41,730 nt of DNA from DAOTVS01 sp034436375 (GTDB taxonomy: Bacteria > Chloroflexota > Anaerolineae > SpSt-313). This document shows positions 25,062-33,614 of this stretch, one piece after another. Numbering within the stretch: position 1 is the first letter of the stretch; each line of letters opens with the position of its first letter. The notes under the pieces were generated by a model, which searched no databases, was not told the origin of the DNA, and saw only the letters and a list, made by a program, of their open reading frames with translations. A program made the position numbers and the translations under genes. The stretch lies in the NCBI GenBank assembly GCA_034436375.1, contig DAOTVS010000136.1, positions 1-41,730 on the forward strand. The letters are read 5' to 3'.

Positions 25062-26214
25062 TTCGTGCTCCACCCCTGCCGGCATCCACATCTGCTACTT
25101 TACCGATAGTCTCGAGCCCAGTGGCGTAGGGGTGCATCTTCTGAACCTGATGCGCTGGCTGGATCTGGCGCGCCTGCAGGTTTCGCTGATCTGCCCGGAT
25201 ACCCCGGACGGCCGGCGGTTGCTGGTGCGCGCCGCCCAACTCGGCGCTCAGGTCCACCCATGGACGGTGCGCGACCGGCGCGACCAGGCGAGCATCTCGC
25301 GCCTCCGCCGCTTTCTGCACGATGAAAAGGTGACCATATTTCACAGCCAGGTAGGGATCTCATGGGAAGGGATGCTGGGCCTGCGCACGGCCTATGAGGC
25401 CGGGGTGCCGGTACGCCTGGTGACGGAGCATTTGCCCTATCTGCTGACCCATCCGGGCCAAGTCGCGGAGCATCGCCGGACCACCTGCCTGGCCGATCGT
25501 GTCATCACCGTGTCGGAAGGCTCGCGGCGCACATTCCTGGACCAGGGCTACCCCAGCGAGCAGTTTGTCTGCATTCACAACGGGATCGAGCCGCCGTTGC
25601 AGCCGCCGGCGAGAGAGGCTGCAGCAGTGCGCCGGAGCATAGGCGTGGCTGAGGGGGCGCCTCTGCTGCTCAATGTGGCCCGTTTGACAACGCAAAAAGG
25701 GCATGAGGTGCTGCTCGAGGCCTTGCCGACCGTGCTGACGCGCTATCCGCAGGCCTACCTGGCCTGCGTGGGTGAGGGGCCAGAATGTGAGCGGCTGCGC
25801 AGGTACGCTCGGGCCCTGGGGATAGCCGGAGCCACGCACTTTTTGGGGCGTCGCGACGATGTGCCCGCTCTGATGGGCGCTGCCGATCTCTTTGTGCTGT
25901 CCTCACGCTTCGAAGGGCACCCCTTATCAGTCCTGGAGGCGCTGGGCATGGGCCTGCCGGTGGTTGGCACGCGCGTCTGCGGGCTCGAAGAGGCTGTAGT
26001 TCCGGGAGAGACGGGGCTCCTGGTCGAGCCTGAGCAACCGCAGCAACTGGCGGCGGCCATCCTCGAGCTCCTGCCCGACCGTGAGCGCCGGGTGCGCATG
26101 GGTGAAGCAGGCAAACGCCTGGTTGCCGAGCGCTTCAGCGCCCGCCAGATGGCCCACAAAACCATGGAACTCTATGAGCAGTTGCTGCGGGAGAAATTGG
26201 CTCCCCAGACCTGA
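25048..26214 (+). CDS. GT4-family glycosyltransferase
   Basis: 388 residues. Acceptor half: IHICYFTDSLEPSGVGVHLL with the glycine loop, and FHSQVGISWEGMLG. Hinge: CIHNGIEPP. Donor half: LLLNVARLTTQKGHEVLLEAL, VGEGPECERLRRYA, and SRFEGHPLSVLEALGMGLPVVGTRVCG with E-x7-E. The start overlaps the glycosidase gene by 14 bp and has AAGGAAAACTT before it. The last two codons and the TGA lie inside a 36-bp palindromic repeat at 26206-26241, so the original C-terminus may have been replaced when the repeat arrived. Sugar donor unknown. Confidence 0.93.
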   Translation: MVLTSSCSTPAGIHICYFTDSLEPSGVGVHLLNLMRWLDLARLQVSLICPDTPDGRRLLVRAAQLGAQVHPWTVRDRRDQASISRLRRFLHDEKVTIFHSQVGISWEGMLGLRTAYEAGVPVRLVTEHLPYLLTHPGQVAEHRRTTCLADRVITVSEGSRRTFLDQGYPSEQFVCIHNGIEPPLQPPAREAAAVRRSIGVAEGAPLLLNVARLTTQKGHEVLLEALPTVLTRYPQAYLACVGEGPECERLRRYARALGIAGATHFLGRRDDVPALMGAADLFVLSSRFEGHPLSVLEALGMGLPVVGTRVCGLEEAVVPGETGLLVEPEQPQQLAAAILELLPDRERRVRMGEAGKRLVAERFSARQMAHKTMELYEQLLREKLAPQT

Positions 26215-26241
26215 CAGGTTTCGGAAAACCTGTCAGGTCTG
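26206..26241. repeat. Perfect 16-bp-stem palindrome (CCTGACAGGTTT family)
   Basis: CAGACCTGACAGGTTT (26206-26221), loop CGGA, and AAACCTGTCAGGTCTG (26226-26241) form a perfect hairpin, followed by TTTACC. It contains the stop codon of the GT4 gene and ends 22 bases before the oxidoreductase start. Palindromes around CCTGACAGGTTT are, from memory, widely dispersed in many bacterial genomes. It could terminate weakly or protect upstream mRNA. Confidence 0.8.
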
Positions 26242-26263
26242 TTTACCCCCATCAGGAGGGGAT

Positions 26264-27226
26264 ATGAAAATCCGTATCGCCTGCTTCGGCGCCGGGTATA
26301 TCGCGGGGCGGCACCTGGCCACATTGGCGACCCTGCCAGGGGTTGAGATCGTGGGCGTGGCGGACGTTCAGGTCGAGCGCGCTCAGGAGTATGCAGCTCG
26401 CTTCGGCGGCCGCCCCTATGCCGACTGGCGAGTGCTCCTGGCGGCCGAAAGGCCAGATGCCGTCTATGTCTGTGTGCCGCCCTTTGCTCACGGTGAGCCA
26501 GAGCAGGCCCTCATCGAGCAGGGAACGCCTTTCTTTGTGGAAAAACCCCTCAGCACAGGGCCGGAGCTGCCAGAGCGGATCGGCGCCCAGGCAGCGGAAC
26601 GCAATCTGCTGACCTCGGTAGGCTATCACTGGCGCTACCTCGATACTATCGAGCGTGCGCACGAAATCGCCCGCCAGAACCCGCCGCGCCTGGCCCTGGG
26701 CTATTGGCTCGATTTTGTCCCCCCGCCCAGTTGGTGGCTTCAACGCCAAGCCTCGGGAGGGCAGATGGTGGAGCAAACCACCCACATCTTCGACTTGGTC
26801 CGCTACCTGCTGGGCGAGCCCGTGCGCGTCTTTGGCGCCGCCTGTCGCGGCGGCTTGCAGCGTTTCCCCGAGGCCGATATTGATGCCGCCAGCGCAACTA
26901 CACTTCAGTTCCCCAATGGCGCCGTGGGGGTCATTGCGTCCGCCTGTCTGCTGCACTACTCGCACCGCATCGGCCTGTGGCTCTATGCCGAGCACCTGGT
27001 CCTGGAGTGCCGAGAGCTTGCGCTCACGATCGAGAGCCCCCAGGGCAACGAAACCTTCGCGCCCACCGCCGATCCCTATGTGCTGGAGGACCGGGCCTTT
27101 GTCCACGCCCTACAGACGGGCGACCGCAGCGTCATTCGCGTGCCCTATGCCGAGGCCCTGCGCACGCACCGGCTGGTCATGCGGGCGATGGCCTCAGCAG
27201 AACAGGGAGAACCGCTATATGTGTGA
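26264..27226 (+). CDS. Gfo/Idh/MocA-family oxidoreductase
   Basis: 320 residues from the ATG at 26264, with AGGAGGGG five bases upstream; longer in-frame starts run back through the palindrome and the GT4 gene and are rejected. NAD(P)-binding motif IACFGAGYIAGRH (G9-A10-G11 region), then the family motif VEKPLST (catalytic-type K94) and a beta-sheet domain with SGGQMVEQTTHIFDLVRYLLGEP, including the H-x3-D type substrate site. Such enzymes oxidise or reduce sugars or sugar nucleotides. In this cluster it probably makes or modifies a donor sugar (a 3-keto sugar route is common in the family). Last gene of the cluster; convergent with the phosphoribosyltransferase gene. Confidence 0.9.
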   Translation: MKIRIACFGAGYIAGRHLATLATLPGVEIVGVADVQVERAQEYAARFGGRPYADWRVLLAAERPDAVYVCVPPFAHGEPEQALIEQGTPFFVEKPLSTGPELPERIGAQAAERNLLTSVGYHWRYLDTIERAHEIARQNPPRLALGYWLDFVPPPSWWLQRQASGGQMVEQTTHIFDLVRYLLGEPVRVFGAACRGGLQRFPEADIDAASATTLQFPNGAVGVIASACLLHYSHRIGLWLYAEHLVLECRELALTIESPQGNETFAPTADPYVLEDRAFVHALQTGDRSVIRVPYAEALRTHRLVMRAMASAEQGEPLYV

Positions 27227-27290
27227 AATGGGCCAGTATTGCTGGCATACTGACGAGGGGGTGGATGCTACAGAGCCTTGAGGGCCCGCC

Positions 27291-27980
27291 TCAAACGTGC
27301 AGCGAGGCCACCTGGCGCAGGTAGCTAATGACTTCTGCATCGCTCATGTCAGGAAAGTAGTGATAGTAGCTCGCAACCGCAAAGGGAGAGCGCTCCTGGG
27401 CCAGCAGGCAAATAACATCATCAACCTCGGCCGCCACACGGCGCAACGTGTCGCGCGGGGCTACCGGCACAGCCACGATCACGCGCTCAGGCTGGTCCTT
27501 TTTCACAGAGCGGGCAGCTGCGATCATGGTATAGCCTGAGGCGAGGCCATCGTCGGTCAGAAGGACCCACTTGCCGCGCACATCCGGAGGCGGGCGGTCG
27601 CCGCGATAGATGGCGGTGCGCCGCTGCACCTCGGCCACCACCTCTGCGGCCGTGCGTCGGATCTCTTCGGGGCTCAGGTCCAAAAGGCTCACCAACTCGT
27701 CATTGAGCACCAGCGTGCCATCGGCCGTAACGGCCCCAAACCCGGCTTCGGGGTCCCAGGGCACCGGAAGCTTGCGCGGAATGACGACATCCAGCGGGGC
27801 GCCAAGACGGATGGCAATGGGGGCGCCCACAGGCACCCCGCCGCGCGGGATGGCAAGCACAAGCCAATCGCCCTGGCCATAATGTGCAAGCACCTGGTCG
27901 GCCAGCTCACGGCCGGCATCCTCGCGCGTTTCATAGACCCACGTATGCGGCATGGTCGCAACCGTGTTCAAGATGATCAT
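27291..27980 (-). CDS. Phosphoribosyltransferase-family protein
   Basis: 229 residues from the ATG at 27980 (GGGAGGAG just upstream). A longer frame to 28169 would overlap the DUF72 gene and has no ribosome site. The PRPP-binding 13-residue motif is VLLTDDGLASGYT (139-151), with the usual two acids followed by a small/Thr loop. LVLAIPRGGVPVGAPIA is the PP-loop. This is the pattern of the ComF/'putative phosphoribosyl transferase' group found in stress operons, and I do not know its base substrate. It lies 61 bp downstream of the DUF72 gene, and all three genes of this strand may form one transcript. Confidence 0.88.
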   Translation of the reverse strand: MIILNTVATMPHTWVYETREDAGRELADQVLAHYGQGDWLVLAIPRGGVPVGAPIAIRLGAPLDVVIPRKLPVPWDPEAGFGAVTADGTLVLNDELVSLLDLSPEEIRRTAAEVVAEVQRRTAIYRGDRPPPDVRGKWVLLTDDGLASGYTMIAAARSVKKDQPERVIVAVPVAPRDTLRRVAAEVDDVICLLAQERSPFAVASYYHYFPDMSDAEVISYLRQVASLHV

Positions 27981-28041
27981 TGCTCCTCCCTTGATGGTCA
28001 GGAACTCTCCATCATGAGCCAGGCAGAGCAGAAAGCGCCCA

Positions 28042-28803
28042 CTACAAACTGGCGGCGCCGGCCACTTTTGCCTTGACCTCGCGCCCCAGCATCTCCTGCA
28101 GGCGGAGGGCGTTCCGCACGGCATAGCCCTGGGCATCGTTGTTGAAATAGATGTAGGCAGGCCGCCCACTGCTCAGGAAAGCCTCGATACGCTGCGCCCA
28201 GGCGCGCAGCTCCTCATCACTGTAGCTGCCCACATAGGGCCGGGTGGGTCCATGCAGGCGCACATAGGCGAGCTTACCGGTGGCGCAGACCGGCGTCTCC
28301 AGGCCGGGCAGGTCCTGCACGCAAAAGCCTGCCCCATGCTCATCCAGCAGGGCCAGGGTTTCGGGTGTGTACCAGCTCGGGTGGCGGAATTCAAAGACAT
28401 GCCACAGGTCGCCCGGCAAGAGCTCCAGAAAGGCGGCCAGCCGCCCCAGATCCTCATGCCAGTGAGGCGGCAACTGGTAGAGGATGGGCCCCAGAGCGCC
28501 CGCCAGCTCGCGGGCCCGGCTCAGGAAGCGCTCCAGGGGCTCGCCCGCATCGAGCAGTTTCTTGAGGTGGGTGATGTAGCGGCTGGCCTTGACGGCATAG
28601 CGGAACCCGGGCGGGGCCTCCTGGCGCCAGGCAGCAAAAGTCTCGCTCTTGGGCAGGCGATAGAAGGTATTGTTCACCTCAACTGTGCTCAAGCGCGCGC
28701 TATAGTAGCGAAACCACTGCGCCTGGGGCAGGTCGCACGGATAAAAGGGCCCCCGCCAATGACGATACATCCAGCCCGAAGTGCCGACATAGCTATCAGC
28801 CAT
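28042..28803 (-). CDS. DUF72-family (YecE-like) protein
   Basis: 253 residues with the DUF72 hallmarks: YVGTSGWMYRHWRGPFYP at the start, STVEVNNTFYRLPK, FRYAVKASRYITH, LGPILYQLPP, FEFRHPSWY, and AYIYFNNDAQGYAVRNAL near the end. DUF72 proteins have a TIM-barrel-like fold; function is unsettled. The ATG shares a base with the stop of the Lon-like gene (TGATG), so translation is coupled. No signal peptide. Role in the protease-phosphoribosyltransferase operon unknown. Confidence 0.92.
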   Translation of the reverse strand: MADSYVGTSGWMYRHWRGPFYPCDLPQAQWFRYYSARLSTVEVNNTFYRLPKSETFAAWRQEAPPGFRYAVKASRYITHLKKLLDAGEPLERFLSRARELAGALGPILYQLPPHWHEDLGRLAAFLELLPGDLWHVFEFRHPSWYTPETLALLDEHGAGFCVQDLPGLETPVCATGKLAYVRLHGPTRPYVGSYSDEELRAWAQRIEAFLSSGRPAYIYFNNDAQGYAVRNALRLQEMLGREVKAKVAGAASL

Positions 28804-31274
28804 CAGCCTGCCTGTTGCACCCCCATCGGCTCTGGGTGCGCCTCGCCGGCCAAATGCTCCTCGACAAAGGGCTCCCAGGTTCGCGCAGCTTGTGCCATCT
28901 CCTGCAGGCGGCGCTCGACAGCCTCATTCACCGTCCCCAGAGGGTATCTGCCGTCGGGGCCGCGCACTCCTGCCTGCCTGCCAGTGAGAAGCTCGATGCC
29001 TTCGTCAACCGTCTTGATGGGATAAATATGAAAATGGCCGCGACGTACGGCATCGATCACATCCTCACGCAGCATCAGGTGCTGGACGTTGTCGGCCGGG
29101 ATGAGCACCCCTTGCTGGCCATTGAGTCCCAGCACACGGCAGACATCGAAAAAGCCCTCGATCTTTTCATTGACGCCGCCAATGGCCTGCACCTCTCCGT
29201 ACTGGTTCACGGAACCAGTAACCGCCAGCGACTGACGCAGCGGATAGCCAGACAGGCTGGAGAGCAGCGCAAAGAGCTCAGTCAAGGAAGCGCTATCGCC
29301 CTCCACGATCTCGTAGAGCTGCTCAAGAGCGATGCTGGCCGACAGGCTAAGCGGCCGGTCAATAGCGTACTTGCCGCCAAGGTAGCCAGAGAGAGTCAGC
29401 ACCGCTTTGGAATAGATGGGCCCCCCCATACGGGTCTGGCGCTGGATATCGACCACGCCCTCGTGACCGGGAAAGACACGCGCTGTGATACGGTTGGGGC
29501 GGCCGAACTGGTGGTCGCCCATCGGCAGCACGGAGATGCCGTTCGCTTGTCCCGTCGCCTCTCCCGCCACATCGATGAGCAGGACTCCGCGCGCGATCAT
29601 CTCGCGCACGCGCTCTTCGATCAGGTTAGAGCGGTAGATACGGGTTTCGATAGCTCTGTGCACATCAGCACCCGAGATCAAGTCGTGTCCCGCCTCCCCT
29701 GCCCAGTAGTTCGCTTCGCGGATCAGGTCAATCACATCGCCAAAGCGGGTCGCGAGCTTTCGCTGATCTTCGACGAGGCGTGCGCTCTGCTCGATAATCC
29801 GGGCCACGCCTGAAGGATCAACGGGGCGCAGATGCTCACGGCGACACACAGAACCGATGAAACGGGCGTACTGCTGGGCTGTTAGGGGGTCCCAATCCAT
29901 GGTCGTAGCAAAATCAGCCTTGACCTTGAAGAGCTCGCGGAAATCCTCGTCGAGGGCATAGAGCAGGTAATAGATCTCCGGATCGCCGATCAGCACGACC
30001 TTGACTGCGAGGGGGATGGGCTCGGGCTCGAGGGTAGTCGTGACAATCACGCGGGTCTCCGGCCCCATCTCTTCAACTCGGATGCAATCGGTCTTGAGGG
30101 CGCGCTTGAGAGCGTCCCAGGCGAAGGAGTTGCTCATGAGAGTGCGCATTTCCAGGATCAAATAGCCGCCATTGGCGCGGTGCAGGGCCCCTGCCTTGAT
30201 CATGAGGAAATTGGTGATCAGAGCGCCGAACTGGGCCTGGTGCTCGATACGCCCCACCAGGTTGGGGAAGGTTGGGTTAGGCTCTCGGATGAGCGGAGCG
30301 CCCTGCGTTTGTGCGTTATCGACGATGACATTGACCCGGTAGCGATCGAGAGGTGATGTCGGGGCGCCTATGATCCGCGCCAAAGAGGCCCCCCCCTCCT
30401 GAGGCGCCTCTGGCTGAGGAGCGCCCAGGCGCCGGAAGGTCTCCAGGTCGCTGATAATATCCCTTTGGGCAGCGCTCAGGTATTCCAATACCTCAGGATG
30501 GTCGCTATAGGCCTCGCGCAGCTCATCAAAGATCGGGCTGATGGCAAAGGCGGCGACCTCGCGGTCGAGACGCTGCACGCGCTCGCGTGCAGTGCGGTCG
30601 AGGCGGCGAGAGATGCGCAAGGTCGCGTTCAGGGCTGTCTGAAGCTCGCGGCCCTGCTCTTCCAGGCGATCGCGGGTGGGCCGGTCGAGCTGGCTATACT
30701 GCTCGGGATTTAGCGTTTGCCCGTTGACTACAGGGGCAATGGCGACCCCGGTAGGGGTGCGCAGCAATGCAAAGCCACGCTCCTGGACAAGGCGCTCGAG
30801 CTTGTTGAGCTCTTGCTGTTTCTGCTCGGCGGTCTCACGCGTGATCTTTTCTTTCTGGTGCTCATAGTCTTCGCTCTCGAAAGCACGCGGAATCTCTCTG
30901 CTGAGCTCCTCGATCAGGTTATCCATGTCACTGCGAAGCTGGCTGCCCCGACCTGGGGGCAGATGAAGGGCGCGCGGACGGTGGGGCTCGGCGAAATTGT
31001 AGACATAGCACCAGTCATCAGGTACGGACCGGCCGGCCGCTTCGCGCTGCAACGATTGCATGACCGTGGTTGTGCGCCCCGTGCCCGGGGGGCCCAGAGC
31101 GAACATGTTATAGCCGGGGCTGTTGATGCCGACGCCGAAATCAACCGCGGCAATGGCCCGCGGCTGGCCGATAATGGTCTCCAACGGCGGCAACTCGGCC
31201 GTGCTCTGGAAATGGAACTGCGCCGGGTCAGCCGTCCGTCGCAGCGCCTCGGGTTTGAGCTCTGATACTGGCAC
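28803..31274 (-). CDS. Lon-like ATP-dependent protease (AAA_32 + Lon protease domain)
   Basis: 823 residues, starting with GTG at 31274 (GGAG ten bases upstream). An N-terminal ATP-binding region has GPPGTGRTTT (61-70), where the Walker-A lysine is arginine; a coiled-coil-rich insertion (about 130-275) follows, then the rest of the AAA module (ALHRANGGYLILEM, VVLIGDPEIYYLL). The C-terminal Lon-type domain has the catalytic dyad S661 in VEGDSASL and K704 in GGVNEKIEGFF, 43 residues apart as in E. coli Lon. This is the Lon-related AAA_32 family (YcbZ/LonB-like), different from classical Lon (no LON N-domain). Expected role: degrading damaged or regulatory proteins in the cytoplasm. First gene of the minus-strand unit. 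Confidence 0.93.
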   Translation of the reverse strand: MPVSELKPEALRRTADPAQFHFQSTAELPPLETIIGQPRAIAAVDFGVGINSPGYNMFALGPPGTGRTTTVMQSLQREAAGRSVPDDWCYVYNFAEPHRPRALHLPPGRGSQLRSDMDNLIEELSREIPRAFESEDYEHQKEKITRETAEQKQQELNKLERLVQERGFALLRTPTGVAIAPVVNGQTLNPEQYSQLDRPTRDRLEEQGRELQTALNATLRISRRLDRTARERVQRLDREVAAFAISPIFDELREAYSDHPEVLEYLSAAQRDIISDLETFRRLGAPQPEAPQEGGASLARIIGAPTSPLDRYRVNVIVDNAQTQGAPLIREPNPTFPNLVGRIEHQAQFGALITNFLMIKAGALHRANGGYLILEMRTLMSNSFAWDALKRALKTDCIRVEEMGPETRVIVTTTLEPEPIPLAVKVVLIGDPEIYYLLYALDEDFRELFKVKADFATTMDWDPLTAQQYARFIGSVCRREHLRPVDPSGVARIIEQSARLVEDQRKLATRFGDVIDLIREANYWAGEAGHDLISGADVHRAIETRIYRSNLIEERVREMIARGVLLIDVAGEATGQANGISVLPMGDHQFGRPNRITARVFPGHEGVVDIQRQTRMGGPIYSKAVLTLSGYLGGKYAIDRPLSLSASIALEQLYEIVEGDSASLTELFALLSSLSGYPLRQSLAVTGSVNQYGEVQAIGGVNEKIEGFFDVCRVLGLNGQQGVLIPADNVQHLMLREDVIDAVRRGHFHIYPIKTVDEGIELLTGRQAGVRGPDGRYPLGTVNEAVERRLQEMAQAARTWEPFVEEHLAGEAHPEPMGVQQAG

Positions 31275-31402
31275 GGATTCTCTACTCCGTCAGTCTGGTT
31301 GTGGCAAAGGACGCGCCGGAACCCTGGCGAATCTCAGGGTGTGTGGCAGGGGCCTGACGCCAACGCAATGCCTGCGCCGGAGCCCTGCCGAGCCTTGCAG
31401 CC

Positions 31403-31627
31403 TTACTCATCGTTGGTAGTAATGGGAGGCTGAGAGGTGACGTCGGGACCAGAGATCTCTCCCGGCCGGGTAGCATAGAGCTCGATATAGCCACAGGTTG
31501 TGCAGACGCGCGCCTCGATCGGTGTAATCTCGAGGTTGAAGACACCGGCCAGCGAGACTTCATTCTCACGGCTGCGCAGGCGGGCAACATCGACATTGCC
31601 GCCGCAACGTTCGCATCGTACGATCAT
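31403..31627 (-). CDS. Small zinc-ribbon protein
   Basis: 74 residues. CERCGG near the start (C5-x2-C8) and CTTCGY (about C42-x2-C45) make a two-knuckle zinc ribbon, with a Pro/Thr/Asp tail. It has a good ribosome site (GAGGAGTAGCC). It lies 128 bp upstream of the Lon-like gene on the same strand and diverges from the radical SAM gene. I do not recognise a specific family; it may bind nucleic acid or a protein partner. Confidence 0.75.
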   Translation of the reverse strand: MIVRCERCGGNVDVARLRSRENEVSLAGVFNLEITPIEARVCTTCGYIELYATRPGEISGPDVTSQPPITTNDE

Positions 31628-31761
31628 GGCTACTCCTCAATGGGCGATCTAGGGCATCAAAGGGAGCCAGCAAGATACATGCCAAGGCAAGGAGCGTGTT
31701 GGCACGGCGCTTGCTCTCGCCCAGGTTAGTGAACAGCGTCTGCATTAAGGATGGCGGCGTC

Positions 31762-32805
31762 ATGGAGAAAGAGGCGATCCTCTGGGAGCCCTTGGGCGAG
31801 GGGCGAGTACACTGTTTCCTGTGCGCGCAGGAGTGCCGTATCGCGCCAGGGCATACAGGCGTGTGCGGTGTACGCGAAAATCGGGGGGGCACGCTCTACA
31901 CACTGGTGTATGGGGAAGTAGTGGCCATGAATGTGGAGCCCATCGAGAAAAAGCCTCTGTTCCACTTTTTGCCGGGCACGCAATCCTTTTCCATCGCTAC
32001 GGTGGGCTGCAACCTGCGCTGCCGGTTCTGCCAGAACGCAGATATCTCCCAGGTCTCCAAGGGCGAAGCGGATACTCTCCACGGGCGAAATCTCGAGCCG
32101 GAGGAGGCCGTGGCTTTAGCCAAACAGTATGGCTGCGCCAGCATCGCCTACACCTACACCGAGCCGACCGTTTTCATGGAGTATATCCTGGCTATTGCGC
32201 CCCTGGCAGTGGCGGCAGGGCTGGCGAACGTCTTTGTGAGCAACGGCTTTATGACGCCGCAATCGCGAGAGGTGATTCTGCCCTATCTCCACGCGGCCAA
32301 TATCGACCTGAAGGGCTTCAGCAACCGCTATTACCGGCAGATTTGTGGGGCGCGCCTGGAACCCGTGCTCGATACGATCCGCCAGTTTCACTGGGCAGGC
32401 GTGGAGACCGAAGTGACGACCCTCATTGTGACGGGGGAGAACGACTCGGATGAGGATCTGCGGGCTGTGGCCGAGTTCCTGGCCAGCGTGAGCCCAGACA
32501 TTCCGTGGCACGTGTCGCGCTTTTTCCCGACCTATGAGATGACCAATCTGCCGCCGACGCCGGTTGCCCGGTTAAGGCGGGCCGTGGAGATCGGCCGCGA
32601 GGCGGGGCTGCGCTACATCTATTTGGGTAACGTACCCGGTGAGGCGGGCGAAAACACCTTTTGCCCCCAATGCGGCGAAGCTGTCATCGAGCGCAATGGC
32701 TATGTGACGACCATCGCCGGGCAGGCCGATCGTTGCCGGCGATGCGAGGCCAAGTTACCGTTGGTCACGGAACTCTCTCTGCGCCGGCCGCAGACGGTCG
32801 ATTAA
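31762..32805 (+). CDS. amrS: AmmeMemoRadiSam system radical SAM enzyme
   Basis: 347 residues from the ATG at 31762; an in-frame start at 31696 adds 22 residues without family support. Radical SAM cluster motif CNLRCRFC (C83, C87, C90) in SIATVGCNLRCRFCQNADIS. There is an N-terminal cysteine set (C18, C21, C25, C35) in HCFLCAQECRIAPGHTGVCGVREN and a C-terminal CPQCGE...CRRCE zinc-like pair. These are the marks of the PflA-like AmmeMemoRadiSam enzyme (AmrS). It should generate a 5'-deoxyadenosyl radical; the true substrate is unsettled. The usual partners AmrA (AMMECR1-like) and AmrB (Memo-like) are not in this window. Confidence 0.9.
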   Translation: MEKEAILWEPLGEGRVHCFLCAQECRIAPGHTGVCGVRENRGGTLYTLVYGEVVAMNVEPIEKKPLFHFLPGTQSFSIATVGCNLRCRFCQNADISQVSKGEADTLHGRNLEPEEAVALAKQYGCASIAYTYTEPTVFMEYILAIAPLAVAAGLANVFVSNGFMTPQSREVILPYLHAANIDLKGFSNRYYRQICGARLEPVLDTIRQFHWAGVETEVTTLIVTGENDSDEDLRAVAEFLASVSPDIPWHVSRFFPTYEMTNLPPTPVARLRRAVEIGREAGLRYIYLGNVPGEAGENTFCPQCGEAVIERNGYVTTIAGQADRCRRCEAKLPLVTELSLRRPQTVD

Positions 32806-32851
32806 CACTGCGAACCGGGGCCCAGCACACGTATTCGTGAGGTAGCGAGGT

Positions 32852-33517
32852 ATGCAACAAACGAAGACGGAGATTCAACAGGCCGTCGTTGATCAGTTGA
32901 TGGCCGATGCGCGGGTCAATCCGGAGACGATCGACGTTTCGGTTGATGACGGCCAGGTCACCTTGCGCGGCACAGCCCCCAGCTATCGCGCCAAATGGGC
33001 AGCAGCGGAGGCAGCGAGGCGGGTGTGGGGGGTATTCGATGTGCGCAATGAGATTGAGGTGGAGATTCCGGCCCAGTCCGATGACCAGCGCATCGCCAAC
33101 GATATTCGCTCGGCCCTGATGCGCGACGCGGACCTCGACTCGCGCGACATCAACGTTGTGGTGCAGGAGGGCAACGTTTTGCTGGAAGGCACGGTGTCGA
33201 CCCTATGGGCCAAGATCCGTGCCGAAGAGGATGCCCGGTGGACACGCAATGTCATCAGTGTGAAGAACAAACTGACAGTCGTGCCCGAGCATTCTCTGGA
33301 GGATCGCGAGATCGCCATCGCCGTGGAGCAGGCGCTACAGCGCGATTCGGCGGTCCGGGCCGAGAATATTGATGTGACGGTGAGCGGCCGCCATGTGACG
33401 CTCAGCGGTGTGGTGTCGAGTTGGGCCGAGCGCAATGCGGCCCTCGATGATGCGTTGCATGTGCCGGGAGTGTCTGACGTGCGCGATAGTCTTTCAATAC
33501 GGTATAGCTTACGGTGA
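32852..33517 (+). CDS. Triple BON-domain protein
   Basis: 221 residues made of three BON domains (about 6-70, 80-146, 150-219), each with the IDVSV..G.VTLRG / INVVV.EGNVLLEG / IDVTVSGRHVTLSG core and the V..V.N.L type end. BON domains often bind phospholipids, and in OsmY-like proteins they protect the envelope under stress. No signal peptide is visible (start MQQTKTEIQQAVVDQL), so it is probably cytoplasmic or exported by another route. GAGGTAGCGAGG precedes the ATG, 46 bp after the radical SAM gene. Confidence 0.92.
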   Translation: MQQTKTEIQQAVVDQLMADARVNPETIDVSVDDGQVTLRGTAPSYRAKWAAAEAARRVWGVFDVRNEIEVEIPAQSDDQRIANDIRSALMRDADLDSRDINVVVQEGNVLLEGTVSTLWAKIRAEEDARWTRNVISVKNKLTVVPEHSLEDREIAIAVEQALQRDSAVRAENIDVTVSGRHVTLSGVVSSWAERNAALDDALHVPGVSDVRDSLSIRYSLR

Positions 33518-33614
33518 GGGATCCACCCGTGCCGGGCCCGGCAAGCCCGTGAGTCGCGCCATCGGTCTGGCGTGTGGGTGAGGCTTGGCCAGGGGGACCC
33601 GGGGAGGACAAACC

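Noticed and set aside
26081..26263. N-terminal extension of the Gfo/Idh oxidoreductase
   Set aside because: The extension reads through the GT4 gene in another frame and through the palindrome; the ATG at 26264 has AGGAGG and a normal NAD-binding start.
27981..28169. N-terminal extension of the phosphoribosyltransferase
   Set aside because: It overlaps the end of the DUF72 gene and has no ribosome site; the ATG at 27980 follows GGGAGGAG.
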